This document shows positions 1-10,566 of a stretch of 46,024 nt of DNA, one piece after another. Position 1 is the stretch's first letter, and the number at the start of each line of letters is the position of its first letter. Below the pieces are notes generated by a model. That model did not search any database. It was given only the letters and a program-made list of their open reading frames with translations, and was not told the DNA's origin. The position numbers were made by a program, and so were the translations under genes. Source of the stretch: Teratosphaeria epicoccoides (lineage: Eukaryota; Ascomycota; Dothideomycetes; Mycosphaerellales; Teratosphaeriaceae). The stretch covers positions 1 through 46,024 of the forward strand of contig JADDMT010000184.1 in assembly GCA_021401465.1 (NCBI GenBank), written 5' to 3'.

Positions 1-59
1 CGTGTCGCAGAACCTCGGGGTAGTAGGAAAGTGCGCGGACGCTCTGCGCGCGCCGCTCG

Positions 60-300
60 AAACGGCAGGAGCGCGCTCCTGGCGCGGGCCTCGTCACATT
101 TCCATGCTAGTAGGCTAGCACGAGTGCAGTCGGCGCACATGCGTGACAGCCGCATTATCCGTTATTGCATCATTCGGTCCCCTTGTAAGTTAACTAGAGG
201 CAGGTGCTCTGCGCATGTAGTTCGAGTCACTAGCTCAACGGTTGCGGTAGGCAACAGGGGGGCTGTCAGAGGGTATAAAAACCTCGTCGCTTCCTAAACT
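60..300 (+). promoter_or_regulatory. Promoter of the antisense gene in A1
   Basis: A TATAAAA box lies at 274-280, 157 bases before the ATG at 437. Upstream is CpG-rich DNA with a perfect 14-bp palindrome AGGAGCGCGCTCCT (67-80). The TATA box is also present in A2 (31495) and, reversed, in A3 near 9930. The palindrome is intact in A2 (31288-31301) and altered at one end in A3 (near 10127). A TATA box conserved in copies otherwise heavily mutated supports an internal promoter, independent of the LTR, that drives the plus-strand gene. Confidence 0.55.
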
Positions 301-436
301 TTCCTGTTCTAAGACACTAACATTGACCTCCGCTCCTACTTCGCTTAGCTTGCGCCTTGCTATGTCTGCGGGTCTATACTAGAGCTCCTTCTTCTTCAAT
401 CAATCAATCAAGATCAATTAACCCGTCTTAGCTACA

Positions 437-1933
437 ATGGCTCATGTGCTGCAGACTGAGTTTGACGCTACTCGCTCTGCCCGCGATCGTCGCTCGTGTC
501 GACGATGCCTTGACAACCTTAGTAGCCAAGCTGCACACATCTCTCCTCCGCGTGTTAGTAAGGCGTCCCCTACCCGCGAGGTATGCGTGACTTGTACTAA
601 CCGAAGCGTAGCCGAGATCTACGTCGGCGGGTTTGATGAGGGCGGTGTCTACCGTAATTATGTCAACTACAATGGCAAGCATCAAAAATGCCAAGACCTC
701 CCTGAAGAGGTGTACGGCGAGTACAACTAGCTCTGCCGTAACATCGATGACTTCTAGAGTGCGCGCGACGAGGGGATTGCCGAAGGCACTCTGACCATGA
801 ACAGGCTACAGGCCAAGTACCGCGAGGCACTCGCCTACCTGCTCGGCGCCCTCTCGTGCTTTACTGTGACTGCTAACCGTTCTCACGGCGGCGTTCGCTT
901 CGACTCTCTGCCGACAGGCGAAAACGTTTGTCTAGGTCTGATCGCAGACTTAGTCTAGAAGATCTTAAAGGTGCTAACCGTTAGGGTCAAGACCTTCGCC
1001 ATGGTACGCATACGGTGCGGGTGCCCTCTAAGTATGAATGCTGACTTTCTCCGCTAGGCTAACGTTAGCGTCGAGAAATATCCGACTAGCTGTTAGCGTC
1101 AGCAACTCGGGGCCCTTGCCTCTATTGACAATGACTTTAAGACGCGGATGATCCGCAAGAAGGTCATCAAGCAATTCACCGCTCCCGCCGCTAAGGCTAC
1201 GCCCTAGCGCCGTACCGAGAGGCAGCCTGCCTCTAAGCCGGTCCCGAGGACTAAGCCGTAAGTTACTTACTCGAATCCTGTCGCGTGCGTACAGCTAACA
1301 CATTGTAGCGCCGCTGCCTACGCCGCCTTAACGCCACTGTCTAAGAAGAAGAAGAGGGCCAGGGCCGAAATTGAGGTCAGCGACGAGGAAGCCGAGCCTT
1401 CCCCGCTTGCGACCCGCACTGCGTCCGTCAAGACGCTAAGGCACAAGCCTCTAGGCCAGATCTTTGAGGATGAGGAGGATGACGACGCTCAGGATACCTT
1501 CGGTCCTGACATGATCCCTTCGCGCCGTAGTGTCACCGCACCGGTTACGCCTGAGGGAGACACTAAGTCCGATGATGTAGTCGACACTCGTGTCAAGAAG
1601 CGCAAGATGATCTCGAGGGCCGAGCGCGACAGCCGCAAGCGCGCTCGAGTCTCTTCGCCTTCTGATGCTAAGGATGAGGTAGTCGTCGCGACTAGGCGCG
1701 GTGAGGGTGTCGCTAGTTCTCTGGCTACTATAGGCTCCGAAGACGAGCTCCCTCGCAACCTACTAAAGAAGAAGATGCCAGCCTCTCTTCGTGGCGTTAC
1801 TACCCCCGTTACTCATGGTCGCTTCGGGGTGTTTAGTAGACCCCGTGCGGGTAGGCAGTCCCTAGCGGACCGCAACAAGAAAGACTCTCCTGCTTCGGGT
1901 TTAGTCAGGAAGCCCCTAACTAGTAGTCGCTAA
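437..1933 (+). pseudogene. Antisense Cys-rich basic protein gene of family A, copy A1 (RIP-inactivated)
   Basis: A single frame of 499 codons runs from ATG 437 to TAA 1931-1933. It has about seven in-frame stops (first at 728), all TAG or TAA. These are what CpA-to-TpA or TGG-to-TAG changes produce, and no net frameshift is seen, so it was a real coding gene. The first 100 residues carry CRRC, CVTC and HQKC, a likely zinc-binding set. Next come a helical stretch (NRLQAKYREALAYL), a KKKKRARAEIE patch with acidic residues, an acidic run near codon 345, and a nuclear-signal-like KKRKM followed by many Arg/Lys. It is transcribed convergently with gag-pol, whose stop is 140 bases away. The function is unknown; the composition suggests a nuclear or chromatin-binding protein. 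I do not recognise a named family. Confidence 0.75.
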
Positions 1934-2073
1934 GCATTAGCTACGAAGCTAATCCGAGCATGTCTCTTGTTCTTCTTGGGTTTATTCTAGGTGTGCCTTT
2001 AGGCATCAATGATGTATGAGTAGGGCGTTTGCTTCTTGTTGTCACTTCGCGCGTCATGCGCTACATACACATG

Positions 2074-5000
2074 TCAAGAATTCTGCTCTAGAACCCTCAT
2101 CTTCCCACGAATCGACCTTCTTAAGCCCTGCTCACACTTCCTCTGCTCTTCGAATTCACGAATAGCTTCCGGAGCGTTCTTGTAGTCTTCGGCCGGAACC
2201 TATTGTGTGTACTTAGGTAGGTATCCTTTCTACTTCACTAGATAGTGCGTTGCGCCCTTGCGCCGCATACTGTCCTTAATACCCTCGACTTCCTACTCTT
2301 CGTTCTCTTCTGCTACTAGCATCGGGTCCGCGGGCTCTTCGCCCTCGCGCTATACCCATGGTTCGAGTAGAGATACGTAGAAGACGTCATGCACACGATA
2401 CGACGATGGCAACGATAGCCGGTACGCCTGCGAGCCTATCGCGTCACGTATCCGGAAGGGTCCGACGAACCTTAGCGTCATCTTCTTGCTCGGAAGTTTC
2501 AGCTTGAGATTCTTCGTCGACAGTAACACCTTCGTACTAACTGCGTACTACATCGGTTTAGCACGGGCGTTATTATGTTTAATCTGGGATTCTGAGGCCT
2601 TTTTCTAGTGTTCTATTAGCACCGAATGTACCTCGCGCATACGCCGCGCTGATTCCGCGGCGGCCGGCACCCTCTCCTCAGAAGACTCGTCCCGAGGCGG
2701 TTCTAGGTGTATTTCCGGATCAAAGCCATAAAGAATCTGAAATGGCGACATGCGCATAGTAGCATGTACGCTGTTATTGACTGCAAATTCCGCCATAGGA
2801 ATTGCGTCGGCCTAGGCATCCTGGTTCTTAGCGTAGTAGCACCGAAGGTACTACTTAAGAGTCTAGTTCATACGTTTAGTCTGACTATTAGTCTATGGAT
2901 GGAATGCTGTACTTAGGCGGTGCTTAACACGCGCTTCAAACACAAATTCTTGCTAGTATTCACTAGTAAAGACAGAACCTCGATCCGATAGGATACTTCA
3001 GGGGACACTGAAGCGCCGTATGACTTCGTCGCGAAGTAGCCGCGCAAGCTCGCCGCTTGTGCACTTTTTCATACATAGGATGAAGATATTCATCTTCGAG
3101 TATCGGTCGACTACTACAAGGACAGTATCAACCACATCGCCTTTCTACTTTGCTAGCAGCAAATCGGTAATGAAATCCATGGTCAAGTCTTGCCATGGTC
3201 TCTCTGGCAGTAGGAGCGCCTAAGTATCGCCGTAGGGGCGATAGCGCTAAGATTTGCTAATCTGGCACGTCTGGCAGGATTTAACATAGTCAGAGACATC
3301 CTGTTCTAGCGTAGGCTACTAGTATTTGCGTCCGAGAAGTGCGTTCGTCTTCTCTACGCCAAAATGGCCCGCGAGTTTATCGTCATGATGAATACGGAGG
3401 AGCTGCGAATAGAGTACGCGGTCGGCGGGTACGTAGAGCCTATTGTCAAAGTACTACAAGTCGCCTGACTTGGTCTAGTACTTCAGACTACCTGCGGTGT
3501 CCTGGAGGGCTATACCCTCATTAATCAACTCCGGTTCTCGCTCTTGTAACTGCTGAATAAGTCTCGAGACTTCTTCAAAGGGTTCTTCAGACATCGCATG
3601 CTTACTACATGTGAGCCAGTTGACTACCGCACGGATCGAGCTAGACACGGTCGCCACAACTGCCAGATAGGAGGGTTCGTCACTAGCGGAGGCTGTGAGG
3701 CCCCATTGGACCCGCAGTCGGCCTACAAGAGGAGCTAACGACAGATCGCCGCCCTAAACTACAAGCTTCGTTTGCAGCGTAGGGAGAAGCTGTTAGTTAC
3801 CCTCTTCCCCGGTGTCGTAGTCCGGTCGTCGCGAAGGACCGTCGGCCGGATTCGTCTTTCCGGAACGATGCTAGATAACGAAGTCAAAGCTAGCGAGGAA
3901 AGTCGCCTACCTTGCTTGCCGACCACTTAGCTGCTTCACGCCCATGAAGCCGCGAAGGTTGTTATAGTCGGTGAGCACCTTAATAGGGTGCGCTGCGCCT
4001 TCGAGGTAGTGTCGGTACTCCTTGAAGCTGTTAACAATAGCTAAAAGCTCTTGGTCGTGAGTCTCGTAGTTAAGCTTAGCGCCCTGCATCTTCCGCGACT
4101 AGAAGGCAATCGGGTACTATCGCGCACTGCCTTCGTGCGACTAGAGCTACAATATAATTGCGGCTATTGCGAATTTTGAAGCATCGGTCTCTATCCGGAT
4201 CTTCGTAGCGGGGTCAAAGTGCCGAAGTATAGGCGCAGTTTGAAAAGCTGCTTTGAGTTCAGAGAAGGCCTTGCTCTAAGCCTCCTCCTAAGGCACTTTC
4301 CCTGGCTTTTTTCCTCGAACCGCGCCCTTTGCGAGGGCCATGAGGGGAGCCACGATCTTCGAGTAAGATCGTATGAATCTGCGGTAGAAGTTAGTAAATC
4401 CTAGGAACACCTGCACTTCTCGGAGGGTAGTCGGCTGCGGCTACTCCGCGATTGCGGACACCCTTTAGTCATCTATGATGACTCCTTCTGTGGAGACGAT
4501 GTATCCGAGAAACTCAATCCTATCCGTCAGGAATGAGCACTTCTTTAGGTTCGCGTACAGAGCGAACTTGCGGAGCCGTTCGAGTACTATACTTAGATGC
4601 CGAATATGCTCCTCCTTCGAGTCGGAATAGACTAGTATATCGTCTAAATATACTACGCAGCAGGTGTCAACGAGGCCGGCTAGGGCCCGGTTGATATACG
4701 CTTAGAACGTCGCTAGTGCGTTAGTCAAGCCGAACAGCATCACTGTATACTCGAAGTGTCCGTACTGCGTTCGGAATGTAGTCTTCTACTTGTCGCCCTT
4801 TCGGATCGGTATCTAGTAGTAGGCGTCCTTCAAGTCGATAGACGAGAAGATGGCGGCGCGACTAAGGCGGTCAAGCGTCTCGCTAATAAGTAGTAGGGGG
4901 CAGCGGTTCTTCTAGGTCACCGCGTTAAGGCCCCTATAGTTAACGCATAGGCGGAGCGTGTTATCCTTCTTCAGGACGAACATAACTAACGCTCTAGCCT

Positions 5001-7038
5001 CGCTGTCGCTTCGTCGGATCCACGCGTTCCTTTGCGCCTTGTAGAGGTAGTCTCGAAGTGTTTCGAGCTGCGATTCCGACATAGGGTACAGAGGTCGATG
5101 CGGAGGATTGTAACCCTCCTTAAGGTTAATCGCATGTTCCGCGTCTAGGGCCTAGGCATAGGCCGCAGCCTCTGCGTCGAAAATATCGGCGTATTCCTCT
5201 AACTCAGGCGGAAGGGTAACGTCTTCCTTGACGTTCTGTATGCGGACCGCATACACGCATTAGACCTTCTTCATGTCCTTGTAGAAGCTATGTGCGTCAC
5301 GCATCCGCACCGCAGGAACTTCGCCTATGGAGCTGTAGAACTAGTTGTCGGTAGCTCTATTAACAACGACTCCCTGCTTGTGGCGCTAAGGGCGGCCGAG
5401 CAGGAGCTCCTCATCAGGAACGTCTTCGGCGTAGAAGACTTCGTTAGTCTCGCGCACTTCTCCTAAGGAGTCCGCGAGTTAGAGGCGCACGTTGTACGCG
5501 CCTCAAGCCGCTGCGCCTTCGCCCCGAAAAGACTTCATGGTAGGCAGCAGGGCTCCTGGGATCGGCTTCAAACTAAGCCGTACGATTACCCTCTAGGGTA
5601 TCACGTTAACCTCCGCAAGGTCATCTAACATACAGTCTACTAGCTCGAGCGAGCCATTAACTCGGACCGCGCCAGATAGGCGCCGCGCAGGCCACGAGTC
5701 TACACTATCGGTGACAGACAGCTTGGATACCCGTAGTAGCCATTCGGTTGTCTTAGGCTTGTCCTTCTTTCGCCTCCCCTCCGGGGAGGTTTCAGACACC
5801 TTGCTTACCTTCTTCCTATCACTTCGTTTAGGATAGCGAGCTGCCTAGTAGTCCCTCGCTCCACAGATGTAGCAGCTACTCGGAGGCTTCTCGCCACCGT
5901 CTTTTGGCTCGGAGGGCTTGCTCCTCCGGAATGAACTACCGCGTTAGACGTGACCCCTAGGGCGCTTGTAATAGCGGCCCTTCGGTAGGTCCTCGGGGCT
6001 TAGACGCTTATTGTCCTTACCGCCCGATTTTCCATTTCGCTTCAAGGTGATTTCCATACGTGTCGCAAGGGACACGAGGTCTTGCCGAGTTGTCGGAAGT
6101 TCATGAAAAGTCATGATTGTGTTCCGAAGATTGTCATCGAGTTTGACGAGCAAGTGCCGCATGCGTTACGTCTCGGTATAGGGTAGCATCTGTCCCTCGA
6201 GCGTGGCGAGATAGGTTGCGAAGCTAGAGGTTGTTTGTCCCTTCCCCTGCTTAGCCTTCTCGTACTCGATGGACACAGTAAGGGCGCGATTCCCTGGATC
6301 CTCGACCTAGTCGACACAGAACTAGCGAAAGTCCGCCCACGTATACGTTCTGTCGTAGACCCGCATAAGGTCATACCGCTCATGCTAATTGTTACGAGGT
6401 TCCTTATCCTCTTCGAGCTACATCACACTAAAGGCGACTCGTTCGCCCTCCGTGGAATATCCGCGTAGGTTGAGCACGAAAACTGCCTCACACGCCTGCA
6501 AGAAAGTTCGAGCCTCCTTCAAGGTGTCTCCCTTGAACGGCTTCGGGTTGCGTGCGTTACGACTACCTCCCGGTTAGCCTACTATGGCCCTGAATTCAGG
6601 CACCAAGTTCGCGGGCACACGCGGAGGGTCTGCGCCTCCTAGTAAGTTGTCTTCGCGGGTCCCTAGCGTGAAATCTCGCTGGATTTCTTCGTCCGCTAGT
6701 TTGTTAGTACCGCTCATGGCGACGTCTTCGTCGTCCTCGCCGTTGTCGCTGCTAGGAGCGGTGCGGCTCCGGCTCTAGTTCGCAAGGCGGTTCGCGACCT
6801 AATCGACAATCATGGCTACGAGGGCCGGGTCGATAGTCGGGGTTAGCTGCGGTCCCTGTGCGGGGGGTCTATTACCTAGTCCGCCGCGTAATTGTCCTCT
6901 AGCGGAACCGTCGCTCGATGCAGTGTCGCTCGCAGCGGTTACTTCTGCGGGCTAGTTACTCAGGCCAGCTTTGCCATCGCGGGCGCTCGGGATGGCGCTC
7001 GCTGCGCGTTAGTTGCGAGTTCGTAGTACTCTAGACAT
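2074..7038 (-). pseudogene. Fused Gag-Pol of family A, copy A1 (RIP-inactivated)
   Basis: ATG at 7038 (MSRVLRTR) to TGA at 2074-2076 gives 1655 codons. All recognisable domains lie in this one frame, so Gag and Pol are fused without a frameshift site. In order: gag (about 7038-5900); a CCHC knuckle near 5870 (CYICGARDY..ARC, His now Tyr, a CAC to TAC RIP change); a protease-like segment at 5593-5650; reverse transcriptase with YLDD at 4631-4655; RNase H (NYETHDQELLAIV, 3907-4089); integrase zinc finger (SCQTCQ, about 3260) and core to about 2605; and a chromodomain (HYLVK.KGYLPKYTQ) near 2180-2250. Stops are mostly TAG at former Trp or Gln codons. This layout is that of a chromovirus, like Tf1 in having a single ORF. 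Confidence 0.9.
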
Positions 7039-7075
7039 ATTGTAGTATTCTCTGCTAGACTGCAAAGCAGGGGGG

Positions 7076-7084
7076 AGAAAGCAG
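7076..7084 (-). promoter_or_regulatory. Candidate self-priming primer-binding site of A1
   Basis: On the minus (sense) strand, three bases downstream of the 5' LTR, is CTGCTTTCT. It is complementary to AGAAAGCAG in the LTR, which starts about 35 nt downstream of a TTATAAG TATA box (plus 7211-7216) and so would sit at or near the mRNA 5' end. No tRNA-type TGG start follows the LTR. See the matching entry for A2. Confidence 0.45.
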
Positions 7085-7087
7085 AAC

Positions 7088-7447
7088 TGATATAGATATA
7101 TGTGCTATATGATATGAAAATATCTCGCAGTGTGACAGAGTAATCCGACCTTTTAGTAGGTACAAGACAGCGCTGCTTTCTGCTTATCGCAGAGGTAGCG
7201 CTAAGGGTGCTTATAACCCCTGACGCTCCTTAATTAGGGAAAGCATGTCCGAGCCTAACCCCGTAGGGGTACCGTAGGGTCAGCGACGTGGGGGCGTCCT
7301 ACGTCGACAACTGATCCTACTCGGACGACATACGAGCTAACGTATGTACGAAGGACCCCCTTGCCATATGTGGCAGGGTCACTGCATGCCAAGGGCGGCC
7401 ATTAGAACCCATGCGGTTCAAATGGTCCCCTAGTGTCAACCGTATCA
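7088..7447 (-). repeat. Family A LTR (5' LTR of A1)
   Basis: A 360-bp repeat beginning TGATATAG and ending CGTATCA on the plus strand. It matches 30500-30859, 38309-38668 and (reversed) 10567-10926. TG...CA termini and equal length in all four copies define the boundaries. Confidence 0.93.
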
Positions 7448-7449
7448 CG

Positions 7450-8256
7450 TTAGAACAGTACCTTCGATCCTATGTTAATAGGGACCAGAACAACTAGGTA
7501 GAGTTGTTGCTAATGGCATAGCTCGCGTATAATAGTACGCCGGCAGAGTCGACAGGACTCTCGCCATTTCAGATGGCGTATAGATCAGCTATAGAAGACA
7601 TTCTAGACGTCTTAGCTAGTGATCCGAACCTAGCAGCACTCGGACGAGTAGAACATCTACGCCGACTGCAAACAGAAGCACGACTCGACCTGCAGTTCTA
7701 TTAGCAGAACATGGCACGGTACGCAAATCGTAAGAGAATTAAGGGACTAATTCTAAAGGAGGGGGACAAGGTATATCTCCTCCGCTGTCACATCAAATCG
7801 GACAAACCAAGTAAAAAACTAGACGCTGTAAAACTAGGACCATTCAGGATCAAGGCCAAGACAGGACTAGTCAATTTTGAATTACAGCTACCCGAGCAGA
7901 TGAGAGTACACCCTGTGTTCCATGTCTCTCTGCTAGAACAAGCAGCGCCGGACGCCGCACTGCAATCAGAACCCTTACTACTCGACCCTGAAGTAGAAGA
8001 ACCGGAGTACTCTGTCGAAAGGATTATCGACACTCGCTAGCGGGACAGACAGCGACAGTACTTAGTAAAATGGGAAGGATATAGGAGTACCGAGAACACC
8101 TAGGAACCCCTAGAACACCTGCGAAACTGTTAGCAAAAGATACGAAGTTTCGAGAAAGGAACGAACCTAGGAAGAAGATCCTAAGCCACGACTAGACTCC
8201 TGCGGGACGCTGTCGACCGGCTCGGCTATCACGCCATCCAGGAAACCCTAATATGA
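7450..8256 (+). pseudogene. Family B pol C-terminus: integrase end and chromodomain
   Basis: In one frame from 7450 the sequence reads LEQYLRSYVNRDQNN, then LAYNSTPAESTGLSPFQMAY, the typical end of a Ty3/Gypsy integrase core. It continues through KGLILKEGDKVYLL and HPVFHVSLLEQ, the GPY/F-type C-terminal module. After a TAG at 8038 comes a chromodomain (QYLVKWEGYRSTENT) with one Trp codon turned into TAG at 8101. Further TAG/TAA codons occur at 7519, 7705, 8131 and near 8180. The frame ends at TGA 8254-8256, overlapping the end of the opposing ORF by nine bases. The N-terminal part of pol is separated by A1 and is outside the window. Confidence 0.88.
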
Positions 8257-8688
8257 GGAGTTAGCGAAACCCTCCATTGCGCTCCATGTCGTAGGACTAA
8301 GAGCGAGACCCGCGGAAGGATCTAGGTCAAGAAGAAACCCGGCCTGCGCAAGAGCTTGTTCCTCGGCCTCCTCCTCCCTGATCTCGCGCTCCTCGAGAGC
8401 GCGACCATCTTCGACCTCCTGGTCGACTACGTCTAACTGTTTTCGAAGACGCATCTCCTTCGCATGCGCCTCTAGCATCTTCTGCGAAGCTTCGGCTAGG
8501 ACTACCTTCGCACGATCGAGATCGGCAATTAGTCTTTTCCGCCAATCGCCTAACTTCTTCTATTTGACCTCTGTCACCTTCGCGTCGCAACTCCAACAGT
8601 TACTGAAGTGACATTGCGAACATTTCCCCGAGGAAATGTGTACCCGACAGACGAGCTTTAGCTCTTGACACTAAGTACAGGACTTCAT
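8248..8688 (-). pseudogene. Antisense Cys-rich coiled-coil ORF of family B (RIP-inactivated)
   Basis: ATG at 8688 to TAG at 8248-8250 gives 147 codons with two internal TAGs. The first 40 residues are Cys-rich: MKSCT.C, then VCRVH, then KCSQCHFSNCWSCDAK, giving at least three CxxC-type pairs, a probable zinc-binding domain. The rest is a charged helix (MLEAHAKEMRLRKQLDVVDQ, EEREIREEEAEEQALAQ), probably a coiled coil, and a short tail. It lies between pol and the 3' LTR and is transcribed towards pol, overlapping it tail to tail by nine bases. This is the same position and orientation as the longer antisense gene of family A, although sequence similarity between the two is weak. Function unknown. 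Confidence 0.6.
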
Positions 8689-8878
8689 GCTGTCCTGGCC
8701 CTAACGATAGATTCGATTCGCGCGGCGTTTGCGTTTCTGCGTTGAAGGGGCGTTAGTGTCTAGAATGACACAAGGCAGTGATGTGGAAAGAGAAGACATC
8801 ACAGTTTGAAAGAAGAAACAAGAGAAACCCCGCACTAATGAGGTAGCTTAGGGACGAGCTAGACTAAGAGGGGGATAG

Positions 8879-9368
8879 TGTCATGAGTGTCAGGAGTACT
8901 ATCCGGAGTACTATAGGATACAGGATCATGTGGGTCCTAAGTGCTATGAGTCATAGTACCGTCATAGGAGTACTATGAGTCATAGGCATAGTCATGGAAG
9001 AAAGGATCTGTCACGTGAGGACAGATCCCCGGATCTGTAGGGTTAGTCTACAGATCTATAGGCTTGCAAGGAAGAAGGGATCTGTCACGTGATGACAGAC
9101 CCTTAGATCTGTAGGGTTAGTCTACAGATCTACAGACACGGATCTGTCGGGTCTGTCGACAGATCTAACAGAGCTGCTCTGTCGCTCTCTAGTATATAGG
9201 GATGGCTTTAGGACAGGCAGTTAGGAGCTTCGTGCTTAATCTCAATTCAATCCTCTCTTGCTTAGAGGAGAGTCAGTTACAAGGTCAACTGCCATTGTCG
9301 ATATTCTTCACAGCTCCCGAGTCTAACACCTAGTCACCTTCCTGCTATCGGTACCTACCCTTATGACA
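8879..9368 (+). repeat. Family B LTR (3' LTR)
   Basis: Starts TGTCATGAG after a polypurine tract and ends CTTATGACA, giving imperfect inverted termini. It matches the reversed solo LTR at 43911-44399 (489 bp) and the start of the LTR at 45621. It carries a TATATAG box near 9191, then the R/U5 part. The last 68 bp are duplicated in tandem (see 9301-9437). Confidence 0.92.
8944..9135 (+). promoter_or_regulatory. Palindrome array in the family B U3
   Basis: Two copies of the 13-bp palindrome CTATGAGTCATAG (8944-8956 and 8973-8985) centre on TGAGTCA, the Gcn4/AP-1 core. Two tandem modules follow (about 8997-9063 and 9072-9135). Each has a GGATCTGTCACGTGA segment containing the E-box CACGTG and a hairpin of the form GATCTGTAGGG...CTACAGATC. 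The same array is present at 45621 onward. Role as transcription-factor sites is inferred from motif identity only. Confidence 0.5.
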
Positions 9369-9437
9369 ATATTCTTCACAGCTCTACGAGTCTAACACCT
9401 AGTCACCTTCCTGCTATTAGTACCTACCCTTATAACA
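9301..9437 (+). repeat. 68/69-bp tandem duplication at the end of the family B 3' LTR
   Basis: 9301-9368 and 9369-9437 both begin ATATTCTTCACAGCTC and end with CTTAT(G/A)ACA. They differ by a few transitions and one extra base. The solo LTR at 43911 has this segment once, so the duplication is specific to this copy. Confidence 0.9.
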
Positions 9438-9768
9438 CGCGCGTACTCTAGAAGTCATCGATGTTATAGCAGAGCTAGTTATACTCGCTATATACCTCTT
9501 TAGGGAGGTCTTGGCATTTTTGATGCGTGCTATTATAGTTAACATAATTGTAGTAGACACTACCCTTATTAAATCCGCTGACGTAGATCTTAGCTATGCT
9601 TTAGTTAGTATAAGCCATGTATACCTCGCAGGTAGGGGACGCCTTACTAACACGTAGAGGAGAGATGTATGCAGCTTAGCTACTAAGGTTGTTAAGGCAT
9701 TGTCGACATAAGCGATAGTCGCGGGTAGAGCAAGTAGCGTCGAACTTAGTCTGTAGCATATGAGCTAT
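9438..9768 (-). pseudogene. 5' fragment of the family A antisense gene (A3)
   Basis: Reverse complement of the start of the gene at 437. Start codon lost (ATA), several stops, and cut off at 9438 by the family B LTR. The TATA box of its promoter is still readable near 9922-9931. Confidence 0.75.
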
Positions 9769-10566
9769 TATTGCTAGGATGAGTCAATTAATCTTGATTG
9801 ATTAATTGAAGAAGAAGGAGCTCTAGTTTAGACCTACAGACATAGCGAGGTACAAGCTAAGCAAAATAGAAGCGGAGGTTAATGTTAGTGTTTTAGAATA
9901 GGAAGTTTAGGAAGGCGGCAAGGTTTTTATACCCTTTAACAGCCCCCCCTGTTACCTACTATAACCGTTAAGCTAGTAACTCGAACTACATACCTAGAGT
10001 ACCTACCTTTAGTTAACTTATAACAGGACCGAATGATACAAGAACAGATAACGCGGCTGTTACGCATGTATGCTAACTACACTCGTGCTAGTCTACTAGC
10101 ATGAAAATGTAGCGAGACCTACGCTAGGAGCGCGCTCCCCTGTTTTAAGCGGTACGCGTAGAGCGTCTGTGTACATTCCTACTACCCTAAGGTTCTGTAA
10201 CATCTTCTTTATAGTCACGACTAAATAGGGACAGCTAAGCTACTTGGCAAGGCTAGCGTATATGCTCGCCCTACTATTTCAAAGATTAACTAAAGTACGT
10301 ACTTGTAGTTTCCTAATATCTTGATCTGCATGTAAAGCGAAGGTGTTACGAAGCTGCCTAACATGTAACAGATTAAAACCTGCCTAAGTTAGTAGCCTCT
10401 GCCTCGTACTCGCTACGAAGGTGTTAAGGTATATGCATAACATATATTACATAGGCTGTCTACCTATTTACTCTTGCGTAGTGTAAGCATGCTATATCCT
10501 ATACCCTATATGTTCCGCGTGTATTACTTAGTAAGGCTAGGGACATCCTCATAGGAGGAGGGGCAG

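Larger units (their letters stand above)
1..7447 (-). mobile_element. Ty3/Gypsy chromovirus, family A copy 1 (A1), left end outside window
   Basis: This copy is nearly identical to A2 at 30500-38668 (constant offset of 31221 bases). Its right LTR (5' LTR in gag-pol sense) is 7088-7447; the left LTR lies beyond the window start. Gag-Pol runs on the minus strand, and a second gene runs on the plus strand between pol and the missing 3' LTR. Differences from A2 are overwhelmingly C/T and G/A transitions, as expected from RIP. The element interrupts the integrase frame of the family B element that resumes at 7448, so it is younger than that element. CGTTA at 7448-7452 is one possible half of its target duplication; the other half is not visible. 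Confidence 0.9.
7448..9437 (+). mobile_element. Ty3/Gypsy chromovirus, family B, 3' part, split by A1
   Basis: Contains the end of pol (7450-8256), an antisense Cys-rich ORF (8248-8688), a polypurine tract (8866-8876, AAGAGGGGGAT) and the 3' LTR from 8879. The 5' part is missing because A1 is inserted in the integrase and the rest lies left of the window. The element itself interrupts a reversed family A copy, which resumes at 9438. In-frame TAG codons show RIP. Confidence 0.88.

Noticed and set aside
31..297. 88-codon plus ORF before the antisense gene
   Set aside because: It lies in the CpG-rich promoter region and has no conserved counterpart in A2; chance ORF.
428..694. Minus ORFs opposite the antisense gene in A1 and A2 (also 31670-31915)
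   Set aside because: Mirror frames of the plus-strand gene; the stop pattern and domain content favour the plus strand.
6111..6778. Several 60-90-codon ORFs overlapping gag
   Set aside because: Shadow frames; the gag-pol frame accounts for this region in both copies.
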